In this document: positions 44,191 to 53,115 of the stretch, one piece after another
Numbering within the stretch: position 1 is the stretch's first letter
Layout of the letters: each line of letters opens with the position of its first letter
Origin: Vagococcus proximus
GTDB lineage: Bacteria; Bacillota; Bacilli; Lactobacillales; Vagococcaceae
Reading direction: 5' to 3'
DNA: 64,000 bases
Assembly (NCBI RefSeq): GCF_029143285.1
Contig: NZ_JAPDSH010000001.1
Span: forward strand, 62,001-126,000
Notes under the pieces: model-generated
What the model saw: the letters and a program-made list of their open reading frames with translations, nothing else
Told to the model about the DNA's origin: nothing
Databases searched by the model: none
Position numbers and translations under genes: made by a program

Positions 44191-47100
44191 ATGAGACAAA
44201 GAAAAACAATGGATGGAGGCACAGCAGCGGCTTACATTTCCTATGCATTTACTGAGTTAGCAGCGATTTATCCGATTACACCTAGTTCAAGTATGGCTGA
44301 ACTAGTAGATGAATGGTCAGCTGAAGGTAAAAAAAATATATTTGGTCATCCCGTTAAAGTAGTTGAGATGCAATCAGAAGCTGGTGCAGCTGGAGTAGTT
44401 CATGGTTCACTTAAATCAGGAGCCTTAACGACAACCTATACAGCCTCACAAGGCTTATTACTTATGATTCCAAACATGTATAAAATGGCAGGAGAATTAT
44501 TACCTGCAGTTTTCCATGTAGCAAGTCGTGCTGTAGCAACCAGTGCGTTAAGTATTTTTGGAGATCACGGAGATGTGATGGCAGCTCGTCAAACAGGTGT
44601 TGTGATGCTAGCTGAAAGTACTGTGCAAGAAGTAATGGATTTATCTGCAGTAGCCCATCTTGCTGCAATAGAAGCAAGTCTACCTGTTATGAGTTTCTTT
44701 GATGGGTTTAGAACCAGTCATGAAATTCAAAAAGTAGATATTTTGGAGTACGATGAAATAAAAGGGTTAGTGAACCAAGAGAAACTCGCTGAATTTAGAG
44801 CGAAAAGTATGAATCCAAATCATCCTCATATTAGCGGAATGAACCAAAATGATGACATTCATTTCCAACAACGAGAAACAGTTAATTCTCATTATTTAGC
44901 AGTGCCAGGCATTGTTCGTAAGTACATGCAAGAGATTAATACGTTACGCGGAACAGACTATGATTTGGTTAATTATTACGGAGCAGATGATGCGGAAGAA
45001 GTGATAGTCTCTATCGGCAGTGTGGCACCTGTGGTCCAACAAACTGTAGATTACTTAAACGCCGGTGGTCGTAAAGTCGGGCACATCAATATTAGATTAT
45101 ACCGTCCATTCCCTGTAGAGGATTTCTTAGCGTGTGTTCCTAAGACAGTTAAATCGATGGCTGTTTTGGATAGAACAAAAGAACCCGGTGCTGGTGGTGA
45201 ACCGTTATTATTAGATGTTCAAAGTACTATGTATAACTCAGAAGCACGTCCTGTAATTATTGGGGGACGTTATGGCTTAGGCTCTAAAGATTGTACACCT
45301 GACCAAATTGTTGCAGTATTCGATGAGTTGAAACGTTCAAAATCAGAAATGAAAGAACGTTTTACAATTGGTATCGTTGATGATGTGACACATCTATCAC
45401 TCCCAACATCAGGCAAACTTGATTTAACGCCAGAAGAAACGTTCCAGGCGAAATTCTGGGGATTTGGTTCTGACGGAACGGTTAGTGCGAATAAATCTTC
45501 GATTAAAATTATTGGAGATTATACGGATTTATATGCGCAAGGTTATTTTTCTTACGACTCTAAAAAAGCAGGTGGCTTGACTGTTTCACATCTTCGTTTT
45601 GGGAAAGAGCCGATTAAATCTACGTACTTAGTAGAAAATCCAAATTTTGTAGCGTGTCATAATTCTTCTTATCTTTATAATTATGACTTGTTAAAAGGAC
45701 TAAAACCTGGTGGGACATTCTTACTCAATACGATTTGGACAGAAGACCAGTTGGTTAAAAATTTGCCAAGTCAGTTGAAAAAAGAATTAGTCGAGAAAAA
45801 TATTAACTTTTACACGATCAATGCAATGGCCTTAGCAAAAGAAGTAGGTCTCGGTCAACGAATTAATACAATTATGCAGACTGCATTTTTTGAGCTAATG
45901 GATTTAATTCCACAAGAAACGGCAATCAGTCTAATGAAAGACCAAGTCCAAAAAGTCTATGGTAAGAAGTCTCAAACGGTTGTTGAGAAAAACTTTGAAG
46001 CTATTGATAGAACTGTTGCGTTATTAAATAAAGTAGAAGTATCGGAAGAGTGGTTAACAGATACTGTTGAAGTAAAAAAAGATCCTGAAGATAAACCGTC
46101 ATTTGTCTTCAATATTGTGGATCCAGTAAACAGACAAGAAGGAAACTCTCTAACAGTAGGTGATTTAAAAGCGAACAATATGACTGATGGTCGAATGCCA
46201 TTAGGAACCGCTGCCTTTGAAAAACGAGGTATTGCCTTAGAAGTTCCAGTCTGGGATGTGGATAAATGTACGATGTGTAATGAATGTGCCTTTGTCTGTC
46301 CACATGCTGCTATCCGTCCATTCCTAGCAGATGATGAGGAGATGGAAGACGCGCCAGAAGGGTTTATTACCCGTGAAATGCGTGGGGCAGATGGGCTTAA
46401 TTACCGTATCCAAGTGTCATTAGAGGATTGTACGGGATGCGGGTTATGTGTAGAAGTTTGTCCAGCAAAAGGTAAGGCTTTAGAAATGAAACCATACGAA
46501 GAGATGAAAGAAGAAGCGATTAACTGGGCCTTTGCTATGACCTTAAAAACAAAAGATAATCCAGTGAAGCTGGGTTCTGTTAAAGGATCACAATTCCAAA
46601 AACCATTAATTGAGTTCTCTGGTGCTTGTTCGGGGTGTGGTGAAACGCCTTATATTAAATTATTAACACAGCTATATGGCGACCGTTTGATGATGGCTAA
46701 TGCAACCGGTTGTTCATCAATCTTCGGAGCAGCAGCACCGTCAACGCCTTATACAACGAACGATCAAGGACAAGGTCCAGCTTGGTCTAATTCATTATTT
46801 GAAGACAATGCGGAGTATGGTTATGGTATGTACCTAGCAAACAACTCACGTCGAGAATACCTTGCAGGCAAAATGCTAGAAGCTTTGAATTTATCAGTAC
46901 TTTCTGACGATTTAAGAGCGCTCATGACGGATTGGTTAGAACATATGGCAAGTAGTGAAGGGACACAACAACGTGCCCAAAAACTTAAAGTAGTTTTAGC
47001 TGAAGAACAGTCTAAACATGAGTTGCTAGCTGAAATTTACGACGGCCATGACTTATTTGTTAAGCCTAGTCAATGGATTATTGGTGGCGATGGTTGGGCA

Positions 47101-47742
47101 TATGATATTGGCTTTGGTGGATTGGATCACGTTATTGCAAGTGGAGAAGATGTGAATATCTTAGTTATGGATAATGAAGTCTACTCAAATACTGGTGGTC
47201 AAAAATCTAAAGCGACACCGATGTCTGCAGTAGCAAAATTTGCAGCTGATGGTAAGCGCGGTGGTAAAAAAGATTTAGGTGTGATTGCCATGAGTTATGA
47301 ACATGTTTATGTGGCTCAAATCTCATCAAGCGCCAACCAAATGCAGACGATTAAAGCGATTGAAGAAGCTGAAAAATTCCCTGGGCCATCCCTTATCATT
47401 GGGTATACCCCATGTATTGAACATGGTATATCTGGTGGAATTACAATTCAACAAGCGAAAGATGCAGTTGAAACAGGTTACTGGTCACTTTATCGTTATA
47501 ACCCATTATTAGCTGAAAAAGGTAAAAACCCAATGACGATTGATTTCAAAAAACCTGATTTCACTAAGATGAAAGAGTTTATGAAAACTGAAACCCGTTT
47601 TGCGAGATTAAGTTCGATTGATGAAGATGTTTCAGAAGAGTTGTTTGATGAAACAGTAGCGCAAGCGAAAGCGAGATTCTACCGCTACGCAAGGATTGCA
47701 GGACAAGAAGAAAAAATTAGAGCGAAACTGGAAAAAGAATAA
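44191..47742 (+). CDS. nifJ: Pyruvate:ferredoxin (flavodoxin) oxidoreductase
   Basis: The 1183-residue enzyme converts pyruvate and CoA to acetyl-CoA and CO2, passing electrons to ferredoxin or flavodoxin. All domains are fused in the usual order: pyruvate-binding domain I with YPITPSSSMAE (about 27-37), domains II-III, a two-cluster ferredoxin domain with CTMCNECAFVCP (Cys693, 696, 699, 703) and CTGCGLCVEVCP (from Cys747), and the thiamine-diphosphate domain with SGACSGCGETPY and GDGWAYDIGFGGLDH and NTGGQ. ATG 44191 follows AAGGA; a GTG 12 codons earlier has no ribosome site. Single gene with its own terminator. Confidence 0.96.
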   Translation: MRQRKTMDGGTAAAYISYAFTELAAIYPITPSSSMAELVDEWSAEGKKNIFGHPVKVVEMQSEAGAAGVVHGSLKSGALTTTYTASQGLLLMIPNMYKMAGELLPAVFHVASRAVATSALSIFGDHGDVMAARQTGVVMLAESTVQEVMDLSAVAHLAAIEASLPVMSFFDGFRTSHEIQKVDILEYDEIKGLVNQEKLAEFRAKSMNPNHPHISGMNQNDDIHFQQRETVNSHYLAVPGIVRKYMQEINTLRGTDYDLVNYYGADDAEEVIVSIGSVAPVVQQTVDYLNAGGRKVGHINIRLYRPFPVEDFLACVPKTVKSMAVLDRTKEPGAGGEPLLLDVQSTMYNSEARPVIIGGRYGLGSKDCTPDQIVAVFDELKRSKSEMKERFTIGIVDDVTHLSLPTSGKLDLTPEETFQAKFWGFGSDGTVSANKSSIKIIGDYTDLYAQGYFSYDSKKAGGLTVSHLRFGKEPIKSTYLVENPNFVACHNSSYLYNYDLLKGLKPGGTFLLNTIWTEDQLVKNLPSQLKKELVEKNINFYTINAMALAKEVGLGQRINTIMQTAFFELMDLIPQETAISLMKDQVQKVYGKKSQTVVEKNFEAIDRTVALLNKVEVSEEWLTDTVEVKKDPEDKPSFVFNIVDPVNRQEGNSLTVGDLKANNMTDGRMPLGTAAFEKRGIALEVPVWDVDKCTMCNECAFVCPHAAIRPFLADDEEMEDAPEGFITREMRGADGLNYRIQVSLEDCTGCGLCVEVCPAKGKALEMKPYEEMKEEAINWAFAMTLKTKDNPVKLGSVKGSQFQKPLIEFSGACSGCGETPYIKLLTQLYGDRLMMANATGCSSIFGAAAPSTPYTTNDQGQGPAWSNSLFEDNAEYGYGMYLANNSRREYLAGKMLEALNLSVLSDDLRALMTDWLEHMASSEGTQQRAQKLKVVLAEEQSKHELLAEIYDGHDLFVKPSQWIIGGDGWAYDIGFGGLDHVIASGEDVNILVMDNEVYSNTGGQKSKATPMSAVAKFAADGKRGGKKDLGVIAMSYEHVYVAQISSSANQMQTIKAIEEAEKFPGPSLIIGYTPCIEHGISGGITIQQAKDAVETGYWSLYRYNPLLAEKGKNPMTIDFKKPDFTKMKEFMKTETRFARLSSIDEDVSEELFDETVAQAKARFYRYARIAGQEEKIRAKLEKE

Positions 47743-47780
47743 AAAAACGCTGATTGGATTATATCCGATCAGCGTTTTTT
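47741..47780. terminator. Bidirectional terminator
   Basis: AAAAAACGCTGAT/ATCAGCGTTTTTT plus GGAT/ATCC form the stem between nifJ and a convergent gene whose stop codon lies in the loop. Confidence 0.93.
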
Positions 47781-48244
47781 AGAATGTCATCACCCCAAAG
47801 TAATTTAGCTTCTTCTTCTAGTTTTAAGACAATAGTTTGTGTGTCTTTAGGTAGACTACTGTGAGTTAGATCGATAGAGCCGTTGTTTAGCTGTATATGT
47901 TGTTCATTATCTTCAACTGGAGAATCTATAGAACCTTGTAAACTTATTTCTAGTTCAGAATTATATTTTGGCCAAATAATCAATCCGTAATCATTATTTT
48001 CGGTATTAATAGCTAAGTTACCAGTGAAACTACCGTAACTAGGGTATTTCACATTTGCAATATAGTGCTTAGTAGTGTTGATTTTGTGATAAGAAAAATG
48101 TTTAATTGTAGTATCAAAATTAGTGATATAGGAATGATAGGAATTTCTGACATAAAAATAAGCCGCATTGTAAACAAAAAATAGAGTGAGAATTGATGTG
48201 CTGATAATTAGTATTAATTTCTTCTTTTTCTCTATGCGAGACAT
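47759..48244 (-). CDS. Hypothetical single-pass membrane protein
   Basis: The 161-residue protein starts with a basic stretch (MSRIEKKKK), one membrane segment (about 10-32) and then a polar, beta-rich external region with many Asn, Ser, Thr and Tyr (TGNLAINTENNDYGLIIWPKYNSELEISLQGS). I know no family for it. AAAGGTGG precedes the ATG. It is monocistronic; the last codons run into the bidirectional terminator, so the two 3' ends overlap. A membrane-anchored extracytoplasmic protein is all that can be said. Confidence 0.7.
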   Translation of the reverse strand: MSRIEKKKKLILIISTSILTLFFVYNAAYFYVRNSYHSYITNFDTTIKHFSYHKINTTKHYIANVKYPSYGSFTGNLAINTENNDYGLIIWPKYNSELEISLQGSIDSPVEDNEQHIQLNNGSIDLTHSSLPKDTQTIVLKLEEEAKLLWGDDILKNADRI

Positions 48245-48331
48245 AAAATAGCCACCTTTCTTTAACCAAGGATTATTTTCCTCTGTTTTTATCGTACACT
48301 TATTTATTTAAAAAGTAAATACTTGTTTTAA

Positions 48332-48385
48332 TTGACACGGTAAAGTGATAATGTTATTCTTTCATTATTAATAGTAAACGTTTAC
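48332..48385 (+). promoter_or_regulatory. Promoter and operator of the LacI regulator gene
   Basis: TTGACA-N17-TATTCT (48332-48360) is followed by the perfect palindrome GTAAACGTTTAC at 48374-48385, just past the predicted start. The same palindrome precedes the alpha-glucosidase gene, so the regulator probably controls both. Confidence 0.8.
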
Positions 48386-48411
48386 GTAATATTTTTGAAA
48401 GGGGGAATGGT

Positions 48412-49413
48412 ATGACGTTATCTATGGTTGAAATTGCAAAACGTGCAGGTGTTTCAGTAGCGACTGTCTCAAGAGTGATGAATAAAAAAGGCGGTTACGG
48501 CAAAGCGACAGGTGAAAAAGTTGAAGCGATTATTAAAGAAGCTGGTTATCAAAAAAATGAAATGGCTAGTGGATTGAAGCGGAAATTCACACGGTCGATA
48601 GGTGTTATTATTCCCAATGTGGTTACTAATTATTTTGGATTAATTGTTGAAGGGATAGAAGAAGAAGCACGAAAAAATGGTTACTCAATTTTATTAGCAC
48701 ACAGTGGTAATGGTGGAGAGCATTTTGAACACGCGTTAGCAACGCTAACAGAAAGACGTGTAAGTGGCTTGATTTTTGTTTCAGTCCAAACCACAGATGA
48801 TGACTATGATTTGGTAAAGCAGTCAACTATTCCCCATATTTTTATATCCTCGGATTCTGATACGCAAGACTTTTCTAAAATTAAGATTGATGATTATCAA
48901 GCTGCTTTAGAGGCTACTCGTTATTTAATAGGAAAAGGTCATAAAAAAATAGGTTTGGTGGGACTTAATCCTACAGATAAAGTAGCGGGAGAACCTCGTA
49001 TTAAAGGCTATAGACAAGCATTTGAAGAAGCTAATCTACAACTTGATGAGAGTTGGATTATTTCTGGTGATTTTGGTGTAGAGACTGCTGAAAAGGGTGT
49101 TGAAATAAGCCTTGACCAGGTAGACATGACCGCTTTATTTTGTGCCAGTGATGAGGCTGCAATTGGAGCGATGAAGGCTTGTCGCAAAAAAGGACTGAAT
49201 GTACCAGAAGACATTTCGATTATGGGGTTTGATGATTCAACTACGGCGAAATTATGTTACCCAGAATTGACAACGGTGCATCAGCCTTTATTCGAGATGG
49301 GACGTCAGTCAGTTTTTAAATTAATACAAGCAATTGAAAATAATGACGTTATTGAGAGTGACATTGTACCATTTAATATTATTGAACGAGAGTCAGTGGT
49401 AAGTCTAACTTAA
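48412..49413 (+). CDS. LacI-family transcriptional regulator (MalR-like)
   Basis: The 333-residue repressor has an N-terminal LacI helix-turn-helix (MVEIAKRAGVSVATVSRVMNKKGGYG, residues 5-30), the hinge helix around residue 50-58, and a periplasmic-binding-protein core (about 62-330) with GVIIPNVVTNYFGLIVEGIEEEA and MGFDDSTTAKLCYPELTTVHQP. It precedes an alpha-glucosidase gene by 64 bases and shares the operator sequence. A GGGGG ribosome site lies before the ATG. The effector, probably an oligo-glucoside, is inferred. Confidence 0.9.
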   Translation: MTLSMVEIAKRAGVSVATVSRVMNKKGGYGKATGEKVEAIIKEAGYQKNEMASGLKRKFTRSIGVIIPNVVTNYFGLIVEGIEEEARKNGYSILLAHSGNGGEHFEHALATLTERRVSGLIFVSVQTTDDDYDLVKQSTIPHIFISSDSDTQDFSKIKIDDYQAALEATRYLIGKGHKKIGLVGLNPTDKVAGEPRIKGYRQAFEEANLQLDESWIISGDFGVETAEKGVEISLDQVDMTALFCASDEAAIGAMKACRKKGLNVPEDISIMGFDDSTTAKLCYPELTTVHQPLFEMGRQSVFKLIQAIENNDVIESDIVPFNIIERESVVSLT

Positions 49414-49438
49414 AATGCGTCATTGCATTTTAAATAAA

Positions 49439-49456
49439 AACGTAAACGTTTACGTT
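49439..49456. promoter_or_regulatory. LacI-type operator before the alpha-glucosidase gene
   Basis: AACGTAAACGTTTACGTT is an 18-base perfect palindrome containing the GTAAACGTTTAC core found upstream of the LacI gene. A short hairpin, AAAATGC/GCATTTT (49413-49432), lies before it. Confidence 0.85.
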
Positions 49457-49477
49457 TACGTGAGAAGGAGAATAGTT

Positions 49478-51103
49478 ATGCAAAAAAAATGGTGGCATGA
49501 TTCGGTTGTGTATCAAATTTATCCAAGAAGTTTTCAAGACAGTAATGGGGATGGCATTGGTGATATTCAAGGTATTATCAGCAGATTAGATTATTTAAAA
49601 AAATTAGGAATTGATGCATTGTGGTTAAGTCCAGTTTTTGAATCGCCGAATGATGACAACGGATATGATATTAGCGATTATCGTAATATTATGGCGGAGT
49701 TTGGAACGATGGAAGATATGGATGAGTTGATTCGAGCATGTAACGAACGAGGCATTCGTTTGATAATGGATTTAGTTGTTAATCACACATCAGATGAGCA
49801 TCCTTGGTTTATCGAAGCGAAAAAATCTAAAGACAATCCATACCGTGATTACTATATCTGGCGCGATCCTATTGAAAGGGATGTTCCAAATGGGTTAGGT
49901 TCTACTTTTAGTGGTCCGGCTTGGGAATTTGATGAGACGACTGGGCAATATTATCTACATTTATTTAGTAAAAAACAACCTGATTTAAACTGGGAAAATA
50001 AAAAAGTACGCGAAGAAGTCTGGGACATGATGAACTTCTGGTTAGATAAAGGAATCGGTGGGTTTCGTATGGATGTGATTGATTTAATTGGCAAACAGCC
50101 TGATAATGAAATCACAGGTAACGGACCAAAACTACATGAGTATCTACATGAAATGAATAAAGAAACGTTTGGGCAACATGATGTTATGACAGTTGGAGAG
50201 ACATGGGGAGCAACGCCCGAGATTGCTAAACTGTATTCTGATCCTAAGCGTGATGAATTATCAATGGTTTTCCAATTTGAGCATATCGGATTAGATGAAG
50301 TACCTGGAAAAGAAAAATGGGACTGGCAAGCATTAGATTTTAAAGAATTAAAACGTATTTTTTCAAAATGGCAAACGTGTTTTGATGGAGACGGATGGAA
50401 TAGTTTGTTCTGGAATAATCACGATACACCTCGTATTATTTCAAGATGGGGCGATGATTCTGAAGAATACCGTGAGTTAAGTGGTAAGATGTTAGCGACG
50501 ATTCTTCATATGCAAAAAGGAACGCCTTATATTTATCAAGGGGAAGAAATTGGTATGGTCAATACACCCGTTCAAACTATTTCTCAGTTAGATGATATTG
50601 AAAGTTTAAATATGTACCATGATCGTCTAGCTAAAGGATATTCAGAAGAAGAGATTTTAACTTCAATTAATAAAAAAGGGCGCGATAATGCTCGTCGTCC
50701 AATGCATTGGAATGCTGAAGAGAATGCAGGGTTTACAGACGGAGAACCGTGGTTAGCTTTAAATCCTCGAGTAGAGGAGATTAACGTTGAGCGAGCATTA
50801 AATGATCCATATTCTATTTTCTATCATTATCAAAAATTAATCGCCTTAAGAAAGAATAACCCTATCGTTGTTTGGGGAGAATATCGTGAATTATTACCAG
50901 AAAGTGATACGTTATATGTTTACGAGCGTTCGTTTGAGGGGGAGTGTTGGGTAGTTATTGCTAACTTTACAAAAGAAAGAGTTAGTTATGATCTTGAGGA
51001 GAATACACCAATGGAGATTATTTTAAGTAATTACGAGGACTTGCTACAAGAGGGTGTTAGTTTACAGTTAAGACCTTATGAAGCAGTTATTTTAAAGTAT
51101 TAA
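49478..51103 (+). CDS. GH13 alpha-glucosidase (oligo-1,6-glucosidase/MalL or DexB type)
   Basis: The 541-residue cytoplasmic enzyme hydrolyses terminal alpha-glucosidic bonds of short oligosaccharides. The (beta/alpha)8 motifs are region I DLVVNHTS (about 98-105), region II GGFRMDVID with the nucleophile Asp, region III TVGETWG with the acid/base Glu and region IV NNHDTPR. The start KWWHDSVVYQIYPRSFQDSNGDGIGD is standard for the oligo-1,6-glucosidase subfamily. ATG 49478 follows GAAGGAG and lies after the operator; earlier in-frame codons would place the operator within the gene. MalL and DexB cannot be separated here. Confidence 0.92.
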   Translation: MQKKWWHDSVVYQIYPRSFQDSNGDGIGDIQGIISRLDYLKKLGIDALWLSPVFESPNDDNGYDISDYRNIMAEFGTMEDMDELIRACNERGIRLIMDLVVNHTSDEHPWFIEAKKSKDNPYRDYYIWRDPIERDVPNGLGSTFSGPAWEFDETTGQYYLHLFSKKQPDLNWENKKVREEVWDMMNFWLDKGIGGFRMDVIDLIGKQPDNEITGNGPKLHEYLHEMNKETFGQHDVMTVGETWGATPEIAKLYSDPKRDELSMVFQFEHIGLDEVPGKEKWDWQALDFKELKRIFSKWQTCFDGDGWNSLFWNNHDTPRIISRWGDDSEEYRELSGKMLATILHMQKGTPYIYQGEEIGMVNTPVQTISQLDDIESLNMYHDRLAKGYSEEEILTSINKKGRDNARRPMHWNAEENAGFTDGEPWLALNPRVEEINVERALNDPYSIFYHYQKLIALRKNNPIVVWGEYRELLPESDTLYVYERSFEGECWVVIANFTKERVSYDLEENTPMEIILSNYEDLLQEGVSLQLRPYEAVILKY

Positions 51104-51236
51104 TACTAAGACAGTATCTAGTGAAGACTAGCTACTGTTTTTTATTTTGAATGGTCTAGTCATTACGGTATAGTTTTCTCACGTTTTATAATGTGATATA
51201 CTAAGAAGGATAACTGAAGCATAAGGAGTGACGACC

Positions 51237-52118
51237 GTGATACAACAGTTTTATAATTTATTTAAACTTGAAACATGGCAAGATATCGTCCACAATTATG
51301 TACTAACACCTAATTTCTTAATTAATGTATTGGATATTGTAGTTGTTTGGTATTTGATATATAAATTATTCAGTCTTCTAAAGGGAACAAAAGCGGTTCA
51401 ATTGTTAAAAGGGATTGCTGTAATCATCATTGTTCGAATTATAAGCATGATTTTGGGTCTAAATACAGTATCGTGGTTGATGGACCAAGTAATTACGTAT
51501 GGTGTGATTGCCGCCATTATTATTTTCCAACCTGAGGTAAGGCGTGGTTTGGAACATCTTGGTCGTGTTGGGTTTCTTAACAAGACCCAAAAGAGTGAAC
51601 GAAAAGACATTGCGATGGTAAAATCATTAGATAAAGCTATCGAGTATATGTCAAAGCGTAAAATTGGTGCCCTTATCACAATTGAAAAATCAACAGGATT
51701 AGATGAGTATATCGATACAGGTATTCCTATTAATGCCACCATTACAGGTGAGTTATTGATTAATATCTTTATACCGAATACACCTCTTCATGATGGTGCT
51801 GTTATTATTCAAGGTGATAAAATTGCTGTAGCATGCGCGTATCTACCGTTATCTGAAAATGAAACTATTCCAAAAGAATTTGGGACAAGACATAGAGCAG
51901 CGGTAGGGGTCAGTGAAGTGAGTGATGCCCTGACAATTATTGTTTCTGAAGAGACTGGTGCAGTAAGTTTAGCCCAAGATAATCAACTGCATGCACACCT
52001 TTCAAGGGATGAGTATTACGCTATCTTGAAAAAAGAATTGGTTCATGAAAAAGAAGTTGAAAAAGAATCATTATTCCAATCGTTCCTTGATGGTTTTTCA
52101 AAAGGAGGCGGTAAGTAA
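51237..52118 (+). CDS. cdaA: Diadenylate cyclase CdaA
   Basis: CdaA makes cyclic di-AMP from two ATP at the membrane. The 293-residue protein has three N-terminal membrane segments (about 10-95) and the DAC domain (about 105-265) with the catalytic HDGAVII and GTRHRAAVGVSE motifs. GTG 51237 is chosen since AAGGAG lies eight bases upstream; an in-frame GTG at 51228 overlaps that site. TATACT at 51197-51202 is the probable -10 box. First gene of cdaA-cdaR-glmM, the conserved operon that ties c-di-AMP to cell-wall precursor supply. Confidence 0.96.
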   Translation: MIQQFYNLFKLETWQDIVHNYVLTPNFLINVLDIVVVWYLIYKLFSLLKGTKAVQLLKGIAVIIIVRIISMILGLNTVSWLMDQVITYGVIAAIIIFQPEVRRGLEHLGRVGFLNKTQKSERKDIAMVKSLDKAIEYMSKRKIGALITIEKSTGLDEYIDTGIPINATITGELLINIFIPNTPLHDGAVIIQGDKIAVACAYLPLSENETIPKEFGTRHRAAVGVSEVSDALTIIVSEETGAVSLAQDNQLHAHLSRDEYYAILKKELVHEKEVEKESLFQSFLDGFSKGGGK

Positions 52119-53086
52119 TGGAGAGATTAGCTAATAGTAAGTGGTTTACTAAAGTATTAGCTTTAGTTTTTGCGTTATTACTTTTTATGAATGCTAATTC
52201 AGAAAAACGGCCATCCTTAAATGATACATCGCCGAGTATTTCTGCTGTAGCGGATAATGTACCTATTCAAGTGAAGTATGATGAAAGTAAGTATTATGTG
52301 ACGGGATTTGATCCAACTACTACTGTTTATTTAAAGAGTAATAATAAAGTTTTGTTGGATAGCGAATCTCACGAACAAACTCGCGGATTTAAAGTTGAGG
52401 CAGATTTAACTTCCTATAAAGAAGGAACATTTGAAGTCCCTTTGAAAGTTAAAAATTTAAATGGTGCGGTAAGTGCTACTTTAAAGGATCAGGCCATTAA
52501 TGTTACGATTGAAAAACGTGAAACAAAACGTTTTAAAGTCACGCCTGTAGCAAATGATAACCTGCTAAAAAAAGGATATGACTTGGAAAGTATGACAAGT
52601 GATCCAGCTGAAGTGGAAATCACTGCTGGTAGTGAGACGTTAAAACAAATTAAGAGTGTCAATGCATTTTTAGAAGACGATCGTGATTTATCTGAAGGTA
52701 TGACGAAAAAAGTAAGTTTGGTTGCGTTGGATAAAGATTCTAACAGTATGAGTGTTATTATGGTTCCGCCTACTGTTAATGTAAGCTTAAAAATTTCAGC
52801 TCCTTCAAAAGCAGTTCCTCTTGATATCAAACAATCAGGGAAGATTGCTTCAGATATAAAATCATTTGAATTTATTCCAGAAGTTAAAAATATAACTGTC
52901 AAAGGTTCAAGAGAGTCATTAGAAAAAGTTGATAAAATTCAGTTATTTATTGATACGACAAGTATTACAAAAGAAAGAACAAGTTCTTATCAATTAATTG
53001 CCCCAGATGGTGTTGAAGTTGAACCCAAAGTGGTAACAGTAAATACTGTACCTCGATATATAAAAGATGATAAAGATAAAGATTAA
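52118..53086 (+). CDS. cdaR: CdaA regulatory protein CdaR (YbbR)
   Basis: The 322-residue protein has one N-terminal membrane segment (about 10-27) and extracytoplasmic YbbR repeats, seen as recurrent segments such as IQVKYDESKYYVTGFDPTTTVYLKSN and FIPEVKNITVKGSRESLEKVDKIQLFIDT. It binds and modulates CdaA in relatives. The ATG overlaps the cdaA stop by one base, so the two are translationally coupled. Confidence 0.94.
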   Translation: MERLANSKWFTKVLALVFALLLFMNANSEKRPSLNDTSPSISAVADNVPIQVKYDESKYYVTGFDPTTTVYLKSNNKVLLDSESHEQTRGFKVEADLTSYKEGTFEVPLKVKNLNGAVSATLKDQAINVTIEKRETKRFKVTPVANDNLLKKGYDLESMTSDPAEVEITAGSETLKQIKSVNAFLEDDRDLSEGMTKKVSLVALDKDSNSMSVIMVPPTVNVSLKISAPSKAVPLDIKQSGKIASDIKSFEFIPEVKNITVKGSRESLEKVDKIQLFIDTTSITKERTSSYQLIAPDGVEVEPKVVTVNTVPRYIKDDKDKD

Positions 53087-53115
53087 AATAATGAATAGTA
53101 ATGGAGAGATATAAC

